NCBI GenBank assembly: GCA_021323835.1
Contig: JAJPKI010000100.1
Location: forward strand, 1-11,350
Direction of reading: 5' to 3'
Source: Verrucomicrobiota bacterium
GTDB lineage: Bacteria > Verrucomicrobiota > Verrucomicrobiia > Limisphaerales > UBA11358
Length of the DNA: 11,350 nucleotides
In this document: piece after piece, positions 1 to 7,490 of the stretch
Layout: each line of letters starts with the position of its first letter
How positions within the stretch are numbered: the stretch's first letter is position 1
Notes under the pieces: generated by a model
The model's database searches: none
What the model was told of the DNA's origin: nothing
What the model saw: the letters and a program-made list of their open reading frames with translations, nothing else
Translations under genes and position numbers: made by a program

Positions 1-189
1 ATGGGAATGATTGATGCGCCATACGCCGATCTTTCATTTACCGGCGGCGCTACATTTACCGGCTCGGTTGTGGGCAAGTCCATTAACATTCAAAACGGTT
101 TTACTTTTCACTACGACGAAAGTCTTAAAAGTCTCATTTCATCATTAGCTGCCTATAAACTTGTTTCATGGAGCGAAATTCCGCCGTGA
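1..189 (+). CDS. C-terminal end of a DUF7305-like, pilus-associated protein (partial)
   Basis: The window opens inside this gene, so only the last 62 residues are visible and the ATG at position 1 is probably an internal Met. The visible part reads as stacked short beta strands: a 'IDAPYADLSFTGG' strand, an 'FTGSVVGKSINIQ' strand, then 'FHYDESL' and a closing 'YKLVSWSEI'. This order (surface-like beta repeats, 'FHYDE', final 'SW.E') is what I recall from the C-terminus of DUF7305 proteins, which in Planctomycetota and Verrucomicrobiota sit in large PilX-like or pilus-assembly proteins. That assignment is from memory of the family pattern. The function is unknown. It stops at TGA 187-189, 70 bases before the dehydrogenase on the same strand, and no terminator is visible between them. 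Confidence 0.6.
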   Translation: MGMIDAPYADLSFTGGATFTGSVVGKSINIQNGFTFHYDESLKSLISSLAAYKLVSWSEIPP

Positions 190-259
190 GCACGCAGGAA
201 ATTTGCCTGAAATGGAAACTAACATTTGCGGCTGCGGTTCATCTTCATAAACTGTCCTC

Positions 260-1297
260 GTGAAAGCCGCCATCCTGCACGGCAGGGAAAATATCCGCAT
301 CGAAGAAATCGCTCCGCTACCGCTCAAACCCGGCGAAGTGCGCCTGCGCATCGAGGCCGCGCTCACTTGCGGCACGGATTTAAAAGTCTTCAAGCGCGGC
401 TATCACGCCAAAATGATTGTGCCACCCGCCGTCTTCGGCCATGAACTCGCCGGAACAATCTCGGAGTTGGGAAATGGCAGTTCGGAGTTTGGATGGAAAA
501 TCGGCGACCGCGTGGTCGTGGCCAATTCCGCGCCGTGCGGAAACTGTTTTCACTGCGGCGTCGGGCAGGAAAATATCTGCGACGATTTGCAATTTCTTAA
601 CGGTGCTTACGCCGAGACGATTGCCGTGCCCGCGCGCTTCGTGCAAAAAAACATGCTGCGCATAAAACCGGAAACCAGTTTTCGCGACGCCGCGCTCACC
701 GAACCGCTCGCCTGTGTCGTGCAAGGCGTTGAAGACACGAAACTGCAGGCGGGACAAAATGTTTTAATTCTCGGCGCCGGACCAATTGGCCTGATGTTCG
801 TCGCGCTCGCGAAACATTTGGGCTGCAACGTCGCCGTCGCCGGTCGTCGCGCGGTTCGGCTCGAAGCGGCAAAAAAATTAGGCGCGGACGAAATCATTGA
901 TGTGACCGACGGCGGAAATCTTGTCGGCAAAATTCGCGGCGCAACCAAAACGCATTTCGACGCAGTAATCGAAGCTGTTGGCCGGCCGGAAACGTGGGAG
1001 GCCGCGGTGCATTTGGTGCGCAAAGGCGGCAAGGTGAATTTCTTCGGCGGTTGTCCGGCCGGCACGACCATCACGCTTGACACGGCGTTCATCCATTATT
1101 CCGATTTGACGCTGCTGGCGAGTTTTCATCACACGCCGCGCGCGATTCGGCTGGCGCTGGAATTCATCGAGAACGGCGTCGTGCGCGCGGAAGATTTTGT
1201 GGACGGCGAATGCGCGCTGACGAAGCTGCCGGAATTGTTCAAGTCAATGACCGCGGGAAATCACGCCATCAAAACGCTGATTCGCGTGCATGAATAA
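260..1297 (+). CDS. Zinc-dependent medium-chain alcohol dehydrogenase
   Basis: A 345-residue cytosolic oxidoreductase of the MDR zinc-dehydrogenase family (sorbitol/threonine dehydrogenase type), the usual length. The GroES-like N-terminal domain carries the catalytic zinc ligands Cys37, His61 and Glu62 (GHE), with Glu148 as a probable fourth. Structural zinc is held by Cys93, Cys96, Cys99 and Cys107. The Rossmann domain begins with GAGPIG at 172-177. After its second strand comes Gly-Arg-Arg (195-197) with no acidic residue, which suggests NADP(H) rather than NAD(H); this is inference. The GTG start is well supported: an in-frame TAA lies at 248-250, and the 'MKAA' beginning is typical. No Shine-Dalgarno is visible. 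The substrate cannot be told from sequence; a polyol, sugar alcohol or other secondary alcohol are options. It converges on the S10 peptidase gene and has no obvious pathway partner here. Confidence 0.93.
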   Translation: MKAAILHGRENIRIEEIAPLPLKPGEVRLRIEAALTCGTDLKVFKRGYHAKMIVPPAVFGHELAGTISELGNGSSEFGWKIGDRVVVANSAPCGNCFHCGVGQENICDDLQFLNGAYAETIAVPARFVQKNMLRIKPETSFRDAALTEPLACVVQGVEDTKLQAGQNVLILGAGPIGLMFVALAKHLGCNVAVAGRRAVRLEAAKKLGADEIIDVTDGGNLVGKIRGATKTHFDAVIEAVGRPETWEAAVHLVRKGGKVNFFGGCPAGTTITLDTAFIHYSDLTLLASFHHTPRAIRLALEFIENGVVRAEDFVDGECALTKLPELFKSMTAGNHAIKTLIRVHE

Positions 1298-1302
1298 ATC
1301 GG

Positions 1303-1372
1303 AATGGCCGCGAAAGAACGCAAAGGCACAAAAGAAAAAGTCCGATTCAAAATAAATTATCTTTTGCGCGGC
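1303..1372. repeat. Degenerate A-rich repeat and imperfect inverted repeat between convergent genes
   Basis: The 80-base gap between the two converging genes contains a run of degenerate units, roughly GCGAAAGAA, CGCAAAGGC, ACAAAAGAA (about 1310-1337). Its left flank GCCGCGAAAG (1307-1316) pairs imperfectly with CTTTTGCGCGGC (1361-1372). A second pairing, AATCGGA (1297-1303) with TCCGATT (1341-1347), is also possible. The loops are long (about 37-44 bases) and there is no clean T-tract, so a bidirectional terminator is only a possibility. The units resemble dispersed 'CGCAAAGAA' intergenic repeats that I recall from PVC and other genomes; a genome search would decide. Confidence 0.3.
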
Positions 1373-1377
1373 TGATT

Positions 1378-2943
1378 TTACGGCTTGAGAAAATTTTCCA
1401 GCACGCCGTGCATTTTTTGCAAATCCGGCAAATTGACATACATCATGTGGCCGGCGTCGAATTCCACGTAAGAAATGTTCGTGCGATATTCCGGCGCGAC
1501 GGAAATGTGGTCGAGCGCGTAGTGCATCGTGTCCACGGGGCAAACCAAATCGCAGCGGCCATCAAAAACCAGCACGCGCATGTAAGGATTTTGGTTCATC
1601 ACGTCGGCCAGTTTGTTTCCCGAGTTGGCGTAATTATTTTCCGCGCCGTATTTCCACGGTTGCACGCCGGCGATGATTTCATAAGGCAAATCGTCTTCGA
1701 ATTTTAATTCGCTGCGGATGTAACTGTTGACGGCGGCGGCGAACGGCCCGCGCGTGGCGGCGGCGGACGGGTCAAAATCGGGAAACGGCCACGCGGCGTT
1801 GTTGTCGCGGCCGGTGATGCGCGCGTCATAAGCGCCGAGAATCAATCCTTCGTCGTGCAACAATTGGCGGCGGAACACGGCTTCATCAATTCGCAAATCA
1901 TTGTCCTCGATGACTTGCGGCTTGAGGCCGGTGAGTCGCGCAAGTTCGGCGACAATTTTTTTTCGGTCGTCGGCACTCAACGAATCGCCTTGTTGCAGCG
2001 CGTGCAAATAATCGCCTTTGGCAAAAGCGCGCGATTCGGCCAGCGCTTTGTCCAAATCATTTTGCAAATCGGACGGAAGTTTTTTGTGAAAATGCGCCAC
2101 GGCGGTGTAAGACGGCAAATAAAGAGAATATGGCACGTCGTTGCCGGCGTTGTTCCAAATCGTTTGAAAATCCAAAACGCCGCTGACGAGAATCAAGCCG
2201 TTCAAATACATTCCAAAACGGTCGTTCAATTGTTTGGCCAAACCGGCCGCGCGGAAAACTCCGTAACTTTCGCCGCAAAGATATTTTGGCGAAAGCCAGC
2301 GTTCGTGGCGCGTCGTCCACAAGCGGATAAATTCGCCGACGGAATCCAAATCAGGCGCATCGCCGAAAAATTGGTCGGGCTTTTCACCATTCGCCGCGCG
2401 GCTGAAACCCGTCGCCACCGGGTCAACGAAAACCAAATCGCTGGCATCCAAAATCGAATATTCATTGTCCGTGAGGCCAAACGGCGGCGGCGGCAGCGTG
2501 CCATCGTCGTTCATCTTCACGCGACGCGGCCCGAGCGCGCCGAGATGCAGCCACAACGACGCCGAGCCGGGACCGCCGTTGAAACAAAATGTCACGGGTC
2601 TTTTTTCGGTGGGGCGAGACTCTGTCGAGCCGTAGCTTCGCGTGTAAGCCACGTAAAAAATTGCCGCGCGCACCGAGCCGGTGGATGAAAGAATCGGCAG
2701 CATTCCCGTTTCCGCCACGTAAGTGACACGTTGGCCGCCGATGGAAATGCTGTTGGTGGTAAAAACCGGTTTGTGAGTGGCGTCGGGAATTGTCGCCGCG
2801 TCATTTTTCTTTTCGGAAATCGTGATGGCGACGTTGCCGGTGGCGGAATTGGTTTTGGCATCTTTGGAATCGGAATTGCTTTTATCCGCTGCGCGCAGGC
2901 TGGCGGCGCAAATCAGAGGTAAGATGAATAAAAATTTTCGCAT
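1378..2943 (-). CDS. Secreted serine carboxypeptidase (peptidase family S10)
   Basis: A 521-residue exported alpha/beta-hydrolase that should remove C-terminal residues from peptides, best at acid pH as in the family. The N-terminus (MRKFLFILPLICAASLRAAD) is a signal peptide, likely cut after Ala-Ala near residue 19, followed by a low-complexity Lys/Asn/Ser/Asp linker to about residue 55. Family signatures are in order: oxyanion-hole NGGPGSASL at 122-130, nucleophile Ser226 in GESYG, Asp465 in 'FDGRCDLVCP', and His499 in 'DAGHMMY'. The nucleophile motif lacks the usual second Gly (GESYGV). I chose the ATG at 2943 because the signal peptide starts there; an in-frame upstream ATG at 3105 would add 54 basic residues translated from the hairpin repeat. 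It is transcribed divergently from the pseudopilin and convergently with the dehydrogenase, so it stands alone. A role in scavenging external peptides is inferred. Confidence 0.93.
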   Translation of the reverse strand: MRKFLFILPLICAASLRAADKSNSDSKDAKTNSATGNVAITISEKKNDAATIPDATHKPVFTTNSISIGGQRVTYVAETGMLPILSSTGSVRAAIFYVAYTRSYGSTESRPTEKRPVTFCFNGGPGSASLWLHLGALGPRRVKMNDDGTLPPPPFGLTDNEYSILDASDLVFVDPVATGFSRAANGEKPDQFFGDAPDLDSVGEFIRLWTTRHERWLSPKYLCGESYGVFRAAGLAKQLNDRFGMYLNGLILVSGVLDFQTIWNNAGNDVPYSLYLPSYTAVAHFHKKLPSDLQNDLDKALAESRAFAKGDYLHALQQGDSLSADDRKKIVAELARLTGLKPQVIEDNDLRIDEAVFRRQLLHDEGLILGAYDARITGRDNNAAWPFPDFDPSAAATRGPFAAAVNSYIRSELKFEDDLPYEIIAGVQPWKYGAENNYANSGNKLADVMNQNPYMRVLVFDGRCDLVCPVDTMHYALDHISVAPEYRTNISYVEFDAGHMMYVNLPDLQKMHGVLENFLKP

Positions 2944-3006
2944 GGCAGTTTTGATTTTTACAGCCAGAACAATTTTCGACAATGATATTCTGGCGGCAAA
3001 TCTGTT

Positions 3007-3068
3007 GGCAGGGCGACGCTGCGCCGTCGCCGTAAACCGGCAGCGCGGCAGCGCAGCCCTGCCGCGCT
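3007..3068. repeat. REP-like double hairpin element
   Basis: Two GC-rich stem-loops sit side by side. The first pairs GGCGACG (3012-3018) with CGTCGCC (3025-3031) around a 6-base loop. The second pairs ten bases at 3042-3051 (AGCGCGGCAG) with 3059-3068 (CTGCCGCGCT) around a 7-base loop. In addition GGCAGGGC (3007-3014) can pair with GCCCTGCC (3056-3063), enclosing most of the element in an alternative fold. This architecture resembles REP/BIME repeats. It lies 64-125 bases upstream of the S10 peptidase start, so it may fall in its leader RNA. There is no T-tract on either side, which argues against a simple terminator. Copy number elsewhere in the genome is unknown. Confidence 0.55.
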
Positions 3069-3297
3069 CCACCATATTTTGTGTTTGCCCCTGCAATTTC
3101 CACAATTCAGAAATGTTTTTGTGAACAAAGGAAAAAGTGTGAATAAGTTTCGCGCAAAGTGGCTTGTAATTTTTGCAAACTGTGAGAAAAACGTAGCTGG
3201 CTTTGAGCGGACAAAATCAGGCCGATGAATCCGGAAGAAAATCATGCAGAACGCTTGCGCTTGTTTGCGGCGCGCAAAACCGTCGCCCAAAATGTTT

Positions 3298-3338
3298 CCG
3301 AAACGTCACGTGTGCGGCGGAGAAATTCAGATAAAATC
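3298..3338 (+). promoter_or_regulatory. Promoter-like two-block motif upstream of the pseudopilin gene
   Basis: CCGAAACGTCAC (3298-3309), a 19-base spacer, then AGATAAAATC (3329-3338), ending 19 bases before the ATG at 3358. The same 12-mer and 10-mer recur with an 18-base spacer before the 4309 gene. The second block contains TAAAAT and could be a -10 element. The first block lies about 22 bases upstream of it, further than a standard sigma-70 -35 box, so it may be an activator site or the recognition sequence of an alternative sigma factor. The function is inferred from the repetition alone. Confidence 0.5.
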
Positions 3339-3357
3339 CTAATCTTGCTTTAATCGA

Positions 3358-4248
3358 ATGAACAAAAAAGTTGCGAAGGGACAATTGCGGGCATTCACGC
3401 TGATTGAATTGCTGGTGGTCATTGCCATTATCGCAATTTTGGCGGCGATGCTGTTGCCGGCATTGAGCGCGGCGAAGAAAAAAGCGCAACAGACTAGTTG
3501 CCTGAACGACATGCGGCAATGGGGGATTGCATTGCAAATTTATAGTGGGGATGCTGATGATTACATTCCAGCGGATGGCACAACCACTGAAGCGTCACCC
3601 AATCCACACTCAGGAGGCTATGGTCAGTATCAACCTGACAATACTTTCACCAGTGGCTCGGCTACAGTGCTTGATCCGATTGCGTGGTATAACGTATTAC
3701 CACCTCTCGTCGCTGATCATGATTTAGCAACTTATTCAACCGGCGCGGGGGTTTTTACAGCGAGATACCCATATCCGGGCAATGGCAAAGGAAGCAAATT
3801 ATGGATATGTCCTACGGCTACAACTGCAGCTGCTGACTCGACGGCTTTTTTGGCAGGCGGAAAATATGGCTTTTTTTGTTACGTAATGGATTTGGACCTA
3901 AAACTTAAAAGCGACATTAAAAATGGAGTTGTTGGCAATGGTTATTTTTATCCGTCAATGCCGAAACGCTCAACGTTGAAGTTGCCTTCCGCGCAGGTTT
4001 TTCTTAGTGAAGCCACTTTTAGCCCAACATTGGAAGGCGGCCGTAATAGCGGCACTTACCCTTCAGCTCGGTGGGACTATTTCGCAAAACGTCATAATAA
4101 AGGTGGGGCAATTGTTTTCATGGACGGTCATTCGGCATATTTCAAATACGATTACGTTTTCAATCAAAATCCGATCACAGTCCCACGCGAAGAAAAACGT
4201 AACTCCGACATTTACTGGAACCCGAATCGAGACGACAGCATTAATTAA
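3358..4248 (+). CDS. Type II/IV-style pseudopilin with H-X9-DG motif
   Basis: A 296-residue protein with a class III prepilin leader: a basic 12-residue start, then FTLIELLVVIAIIAILAAML. The prepilin peptidase should cut after Ala12 (Ala where Gly is commoner) and methylate Phe13, with Glu17 as the conserved Glu5 of the mature protein. The hydrophobic helix continues into an amphipathic helix (to about residue 60). Near the C-terminus, His246 is followed by nine residues and Asp256-Gly257, matching the H-X9-DG 'prepilin processing-associated' motif that is abundant in Planctomycetota, Lentisphaerota and Verrucomicrobiota. Such proteins are thought to form fibres or pseudopili at the envelope; the exact role is unknown. 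No pilus motor or secretin gene is nearby, so the assembly machinery would be encoded elsewhere. It has its own promoter-like motif, which recurs before the next gene 60 bases downstream. Its central part is more AT-rich than clpP or clpX. No Shine-Dalgarno is visible. Confidence 0.93.
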   Translation: MNKKVAKGQLRAFTLIELLVVIAIIAILAAMLLPALSAAKKKAQQTSCLNDMRQWGIALQIYSGDADDYIPADGTTTEASPNPHSGGYGQYQPDNTFTSGSATVLDPIAWYNVLPPLVADHDLATYSTGAGVFTARYPYPGNGKGSKLWICPTATTAAADSTAFLAGGKYGFFCYVMDLDLKLKSDIKNGVVGNGYFYPSMPKRSTLKLPSAQVFLSEATFSPTLEGGRNSGTYPSARWDYFAKRHNKGGAIVFMDGHSAYFKYDYVFNQNPITVPREEKRNSDIYWNPNRDDSIN

Positions 4249-4254
4249 TTATCA

Positions 4255-4294
4255 CCGAAACGTCACACGCCATATAAAAATTTAAGATAAAATC
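4255..4294 (+). promoter_or_regulatory. Second copy of the promoter-like motif, upstream of the Ig/LTD protein gene
   Basis: CCGAAACGTCAC (4255-4266), an 18-base AT-rich spacer, then AGATAAAATC (4285-4294), ending 14 bases before the ATG at 4309. Both blocks are identical to those at 3298-3338 while the spacers differ, as expected for selected contact sites rather than a recent plain duplication. It lies wholly in the 60-base gap after the pseudopilin stop, implying separate but parallel transcription of the two genes. Confidence 0.5.
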
Positions 4295-4308
4295 AACTCT
4301 GCAAAAAT

Positions 4309-7300
4309 ATGAAAAATAAAATCGCCCTATTGACCGCCACGTTGTTGTTCTGCCTGTTTGTCACCGGTGCGCAAGCGGGAATTATATTACAGGATAATTT
4401 CGACAGTTATGCTACGGGCGAAATCACCAACAATCTTGCAAATACTTTTTGGAGCGGTCACAGCGGCGTGGCGCCATTCAACATTGTCGCCGATTCAACG
4501 ATGAGCGCTCCCAACGCGGCGCAAATCAACCAGACGCTGGCGCAGGATGTTCATGCCAGTTTGACAAATCAGCCTTATGCGATTGCTGGAACAAACGGCT
4601 TGGGTGCGCCGGTTGCGGCCATTTATGCGAGTTTTCAAATAAACATGGGCACGGCGCCGTCTTCCGCGGCATATTTCGCGCATTTTTTGAATGGCACCAC
4701 AACTTTCCACGATAGAATTTTTGCAACGGTAACAAATGGCGGAGCGAACGGAGCTTTGCTGAATGAGAGTCCGAATTTCCGTATCGGCGTTGCCAACAAT
4801 GGTGCCGCGGCAACGAATGTCATCACCACGGATTTAAGCCTGAATACTGTCTACACAATTGTGACACGTTATGTTCCGAGCACAGGCATTAGCACCGTAT
4901 GGTTGAATCCAACGAGCGAAACCAATTCGGCGCCTACAATCGCGGCGACGGCGACGGACACAGTTGGTCTTGATAATATTCAAGGTTTCGCGATGCGCCA
5001 GAATACCGGTGAAGGCATTTTGGATTTGGATAATCTGAAAGTTGGAACGGCTTTTGCCGATGTTGTGCCCGGCAGCGTTAATCCGCCCACGATTCTTTCT
5101 CAGCCAGTGGATAATACACTTCCATTTGAAGGTAGCACTGTGCAATTTAAAATGCTGGCAGCAGGGGATACCAACATTACTTACAAATGGTATTTCAACA
5201 CCAACACGGCGCTGGTCGAATCGTCATCGGTAATTGGAACCACCAGTAACGTTCTTACATTGACTAATATCACGGTGGCGCAATCGGGAATGTATAGTTG
5301 CACGGTTTCCAATGCAGCAGGCACGAATGCAACTCGTTATGCCGTGTTGTTTGTGAATACCACGCCAGTTCCGCCAATCATTACGAACCAACCAGTTGCT
5401 GTGACGGTGAATAGTGTTGATACGGCGACGTTTAGCGTCACCAATGGCGGCAGCCAGCCCCTGGCATATCAATGGAAATATGTTCCGGCGACGAACGGCT
5501 TGGTGACGAATATTGTCGCGGGTGCAACAGCTTCAACCCTGACGCTGGCAAATTGTTCCGTTGCTATATCGTCGAATTTATATTTCGTGACCATCACAAA
5601 TCAATTTGGAGCGACGAATAGCGCCAAAGCGTTGTTGACAGTAAATCCTGCGCCGAGCATTTCAATCGCACAATTCCGCGCAAAAGTGGATGGTTCATTT
5701 GCGCCGACTAACACGACGTCACTTTACACGCTCACAGGGACGGTCACGACATGGCATGATATGACCGGCTTGGCGAACACAGAATTTTACATGCAGGATG
5801 CCAGCGGTGGCATCGTGGTTTTCTGGTCGGGCGCAGATGGTTCGACGAATTTGCCGCCGGCAGGCGCGCGAGTGCAAGTAACCGGGCCAATGGCTGCATT
5901 CAGCGGTTTGTTGGAAATTGAGCCTGTATTTACGAATACGTTGCACAGCGTTACAATTCTTAGCACCAATAATCCACTGCCCAAGGCGCAGCCCCTGCCA
6001 TTTGACCCAAATGTTTCACTTTATCCGGCCACGGCTAAGAATGCCACGATGGATAAATTGGAAGCCATGTATTTGGTTGTCTCCAATGTGAATCTTAATT
6101 TGACCACGCCGACATTTGTTTCCGGTGCCAATGACACCATGACCAACAACAAGCATCACGTTTTACAAGCAACCAACAGCGTGGCAACCATTAATTTCAC
6201 CAACGAAGCCGGTCAACAATTTGTTTTATTCATTAACGCTCAAAGCGGATTGCCCGGACAGGCAAAATATACCGGGCCGGTTACGATTTATGGTGTATTA
6301 GGATATTTCACAACGGCAGGATATGAATTCACTCCGAGCCGATTTGAAGATGTTATTGCTTACACTCAAGTCACCAACACCGTGACCAATGTCAAACATT
6401 ACGGTGACTTGCTGACAAATGCCTATACAGAAAATGTATTGCGCGCAGGTGAAACAATGACCGCTTATTTGAACATCGCAGACCCTGAAGGCGGCACTGT
6501 TACATTGACGCCTCCAAACAGTGGAATGCCGACTGGTGCTTTTTGGGATGGTGTTGCGAGTGGCTTAACGGCCAAAGCTGTATTTCATTACACCGGCACA
6601 AATGCCGACGCGGGCAACAATTATACGATGAATGTCGGCGTCAGTTCGACCAGCGGTTCGTCATCAACATATTCCTTCACCGTCTATGTCCCAACGGCAG
6701 ATGAACAAAAAGTAGCCATTTCGGAATTTTTGGCGAACCCGACCACAAATAGTGCGGCGGCGAATTTCAACCCGCTGCATCGTGGCAGCGATACCGGCAC
6801 CATCACAACTAACGACCAATATATCGAATTAGCAAACCAATCGCCTGATGATATAGACACTTCGTCCGGCGCAAATGGATGGGAAATTGACCAAGGCGTC
6901 ACGCCCGTAATGTCATTTGATGCGTTGCCGAGTGCGGCGCTTATTCCATCATCAAGCGCCGTCGTCATCTATGGCGGCGGTTCTTCGCCGAGTTTGCCAG
7001 TGAACAGTTATGCCGCGACCTCTGGAAAACTTGGTTTATTGACTAACGGGACGGCGACACTGGTGTTGCGCAATGGCGACGGCCATATTGTTGACCGTGT
7101 GGTTTATTCTGCTACTGACTTGAATGCGAACGGGTCGCTCACGCGGTTCCCGGACAACATCAATGGTCCCTTCGTGCCGCAGCCTTACGTCAGCACCAAC
7201 TTGAATACGGCTGGCTTGGAATACGACGGCAGTGCATGGAATCAACCATTCAAAGTGCCAGCGGGCGTGAATAATGTGGGCATCGGAGTTTTGAATGGAC

Positions 7301-7473
7301 AAGCCATTTTGAACTTCACGGCGAATACCGGACTGGCGAGCACGTTGTGGGGCGCTGATTCCGTCGGTGGTCCATACAAAGTTCTCTTTGGCCGTAAGTT
7401 CCCGACAACCTCCGGCTCGTTCACCAACGCAGCTTCGAGTGCGATTAAATTCTATTACATTTCAAATCAATAA
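4309..7473 (+). CDS. Large secreted multidomain protein (LamG-like, Ig-like, OB-like, lamin-tail domains)
   Basis: A 1054-residue exported protein of unknown specific function. Residues 1-23 are a signal peptide ending in Ala-Gln-Ala. Residues about 24-252 resemble a LamG/concanavalin-like beta sandwich, closing with 'LDLDNLKVGTAFADV'. Two Ig-like domains follow (about 257-350 and 355-446), with core Trp294 and Trp389 and the motif 'SGMYSCTVSNAAGT'. Each has only one visible Cys in its core (331, 416), so the classical disulfide is absent. About 450-690 looks like an OB-fold/DUF5689-like region ('YTLTGTVTTWHD', 'FYMQDASGGIVVFW'), 691-795 a cadherin- or Ig-like unit, and 800-970 a lamin-tail domain ('VAISEFLANP', 'DQYIELANQS'). 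The end ('GPYKVL...KFYYIS') resembles short C-terminal domains common on verrucomicrobial secreted proteins. No catalytic motif, PEP-CTERM or other anchor is seen. A surface adhesion or carbohydrate-binding role is inferred from the domains and from the promoter motif shared with the pseudopilin. Confidence 0.85.
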   Translation: MKNKIALLTATLLFCLFVTGAQAGIILQDNFDSYATGEITNNLANTFWSGHSGVAPFNIVADSTMSAPNAAQINQTLAQDVHASLTNQPYAIAGTNGLGAPVAAIYASFQINMGTAPSSAAYFAHFLNGTTTFHDRIFATVTNGGANGALLNESPNFRIGVANNGAAATNVITTDLSLNTVYTIVTRYVPSTGISTVWLNPTSETNSAPTIAATATDTVGLDNIQGFAMRQNTGEGILDLDNLKVGTAFADVVPGSVNPPTILSQPVDNTLPFEGSTVQFKMLAAGDTNITYKWYFNTNTALVESSSVIGTTSNVLTLTNITVAQSGMYSCTVSNAAGTNATRYAVLFVNTTPVPPIITNQPVAVTVNSVDTATFSVTNGGSQPLAYQWKYVPATNGLVTNIVAGATASTLTLANCSVAISSNLYFVTITNQFGATNSAKALLTVNPAPSISIAQFRAKVDGSFAPTNTTSLYTLTGTVTTWHDMTGLANTEFYMQDASGGIVVFWSGADGSTNLPPAGARVQVTGPMAAFSGLLEIEPVFTNTLHSVTILSTNNPLPKAQPLPFDPNVSLYPATAKNATMDKLEAMYLVVSNVNLNLTTPTFVSGANDTMTNNKHHVLQATNSVATINFTNEAGQQFVLFINAQSGLPGQAKYTGPVTIYGVLGYFTTAGYEFTPSRFEDVIAYTQVTNTVTNVKHYGDLLTNAYTENVLRAGETMTAYLNIADPEGGTVTLTPPNSGMPTGAFWDGVASGLTAKAVFHYTGTNADAGNNYTMNVGVSSTSGSSSTYSFTVYVPTADEQKVAISEFLANPTTNSAAANFNPLHRGSDTGTITTNDQYIELANQSPDDIDTSSGANGWEIDQGVTPVMSFDALPSAALIPSSSAVVIYGGGSSPSLPVNSYAATSGKLGLLTNGTATLVLRNGDGHIVDRVVYSATDLNANGSLTRFPDNINGPFVPQPYVSTNLNTAGLEYDGSAWNQPFKVPAGVNNVGIGVLNGQAILNFTANTGLASTLWGADSVGGPYKVLFGRKFPTTSGSFTNAASSAIKFYYISNQ

Positions 7474-7490
7474 TTGCGGCTAAACACTAC

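Larger units (their letters stand above)
2944..3357. other. 414-base region between divergent genes
   Basis: This stretch separates the S10 peptidase (minus strand) and the pseudopilin (plus strand). Nearest the peptidase is a GC-rich double hairpin (3007-3068). In the middle (about 3070-3200) is AT-rich DNA with three loosely similar TGTGA words (3120, 3138, 3181); I could not define a promoter there, although the peptidase promoter should lie here or nearer its start. On the right, an ATG at 3225 opens a 42-codon frame ending at TAA 3351-3353, which I do not accept as a sure gene. The promoter-like motif of the pseudopilin (3298-3338) lies within that frame. Confidence 0.6.

Noticed and set aside
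1855..2688. 277-residue plus-strand frame opposite the S10 peptidase
   Set aside because: It lies entirely within the peptidase gene, with Arg/Gln/Val-rich composition and no motif. The peptidase has all its family signatures.
2944..3105. N-terminal extension of the S10 peptidase to an ATG at 3105 (54 extra residues)
   Set aside because: The extension is basic, is translated straight through the hairpin repeat, and would bury an obvious signal peptide that starts at 2943.
3120..3186. Three TGTGA words (3120, 3138, 3181) as a repeated operator
   Set aside because: The words are short, unevenly spaced (18 and 43 bases) and lie in AT-rich DNA where such matches are expected by chance.
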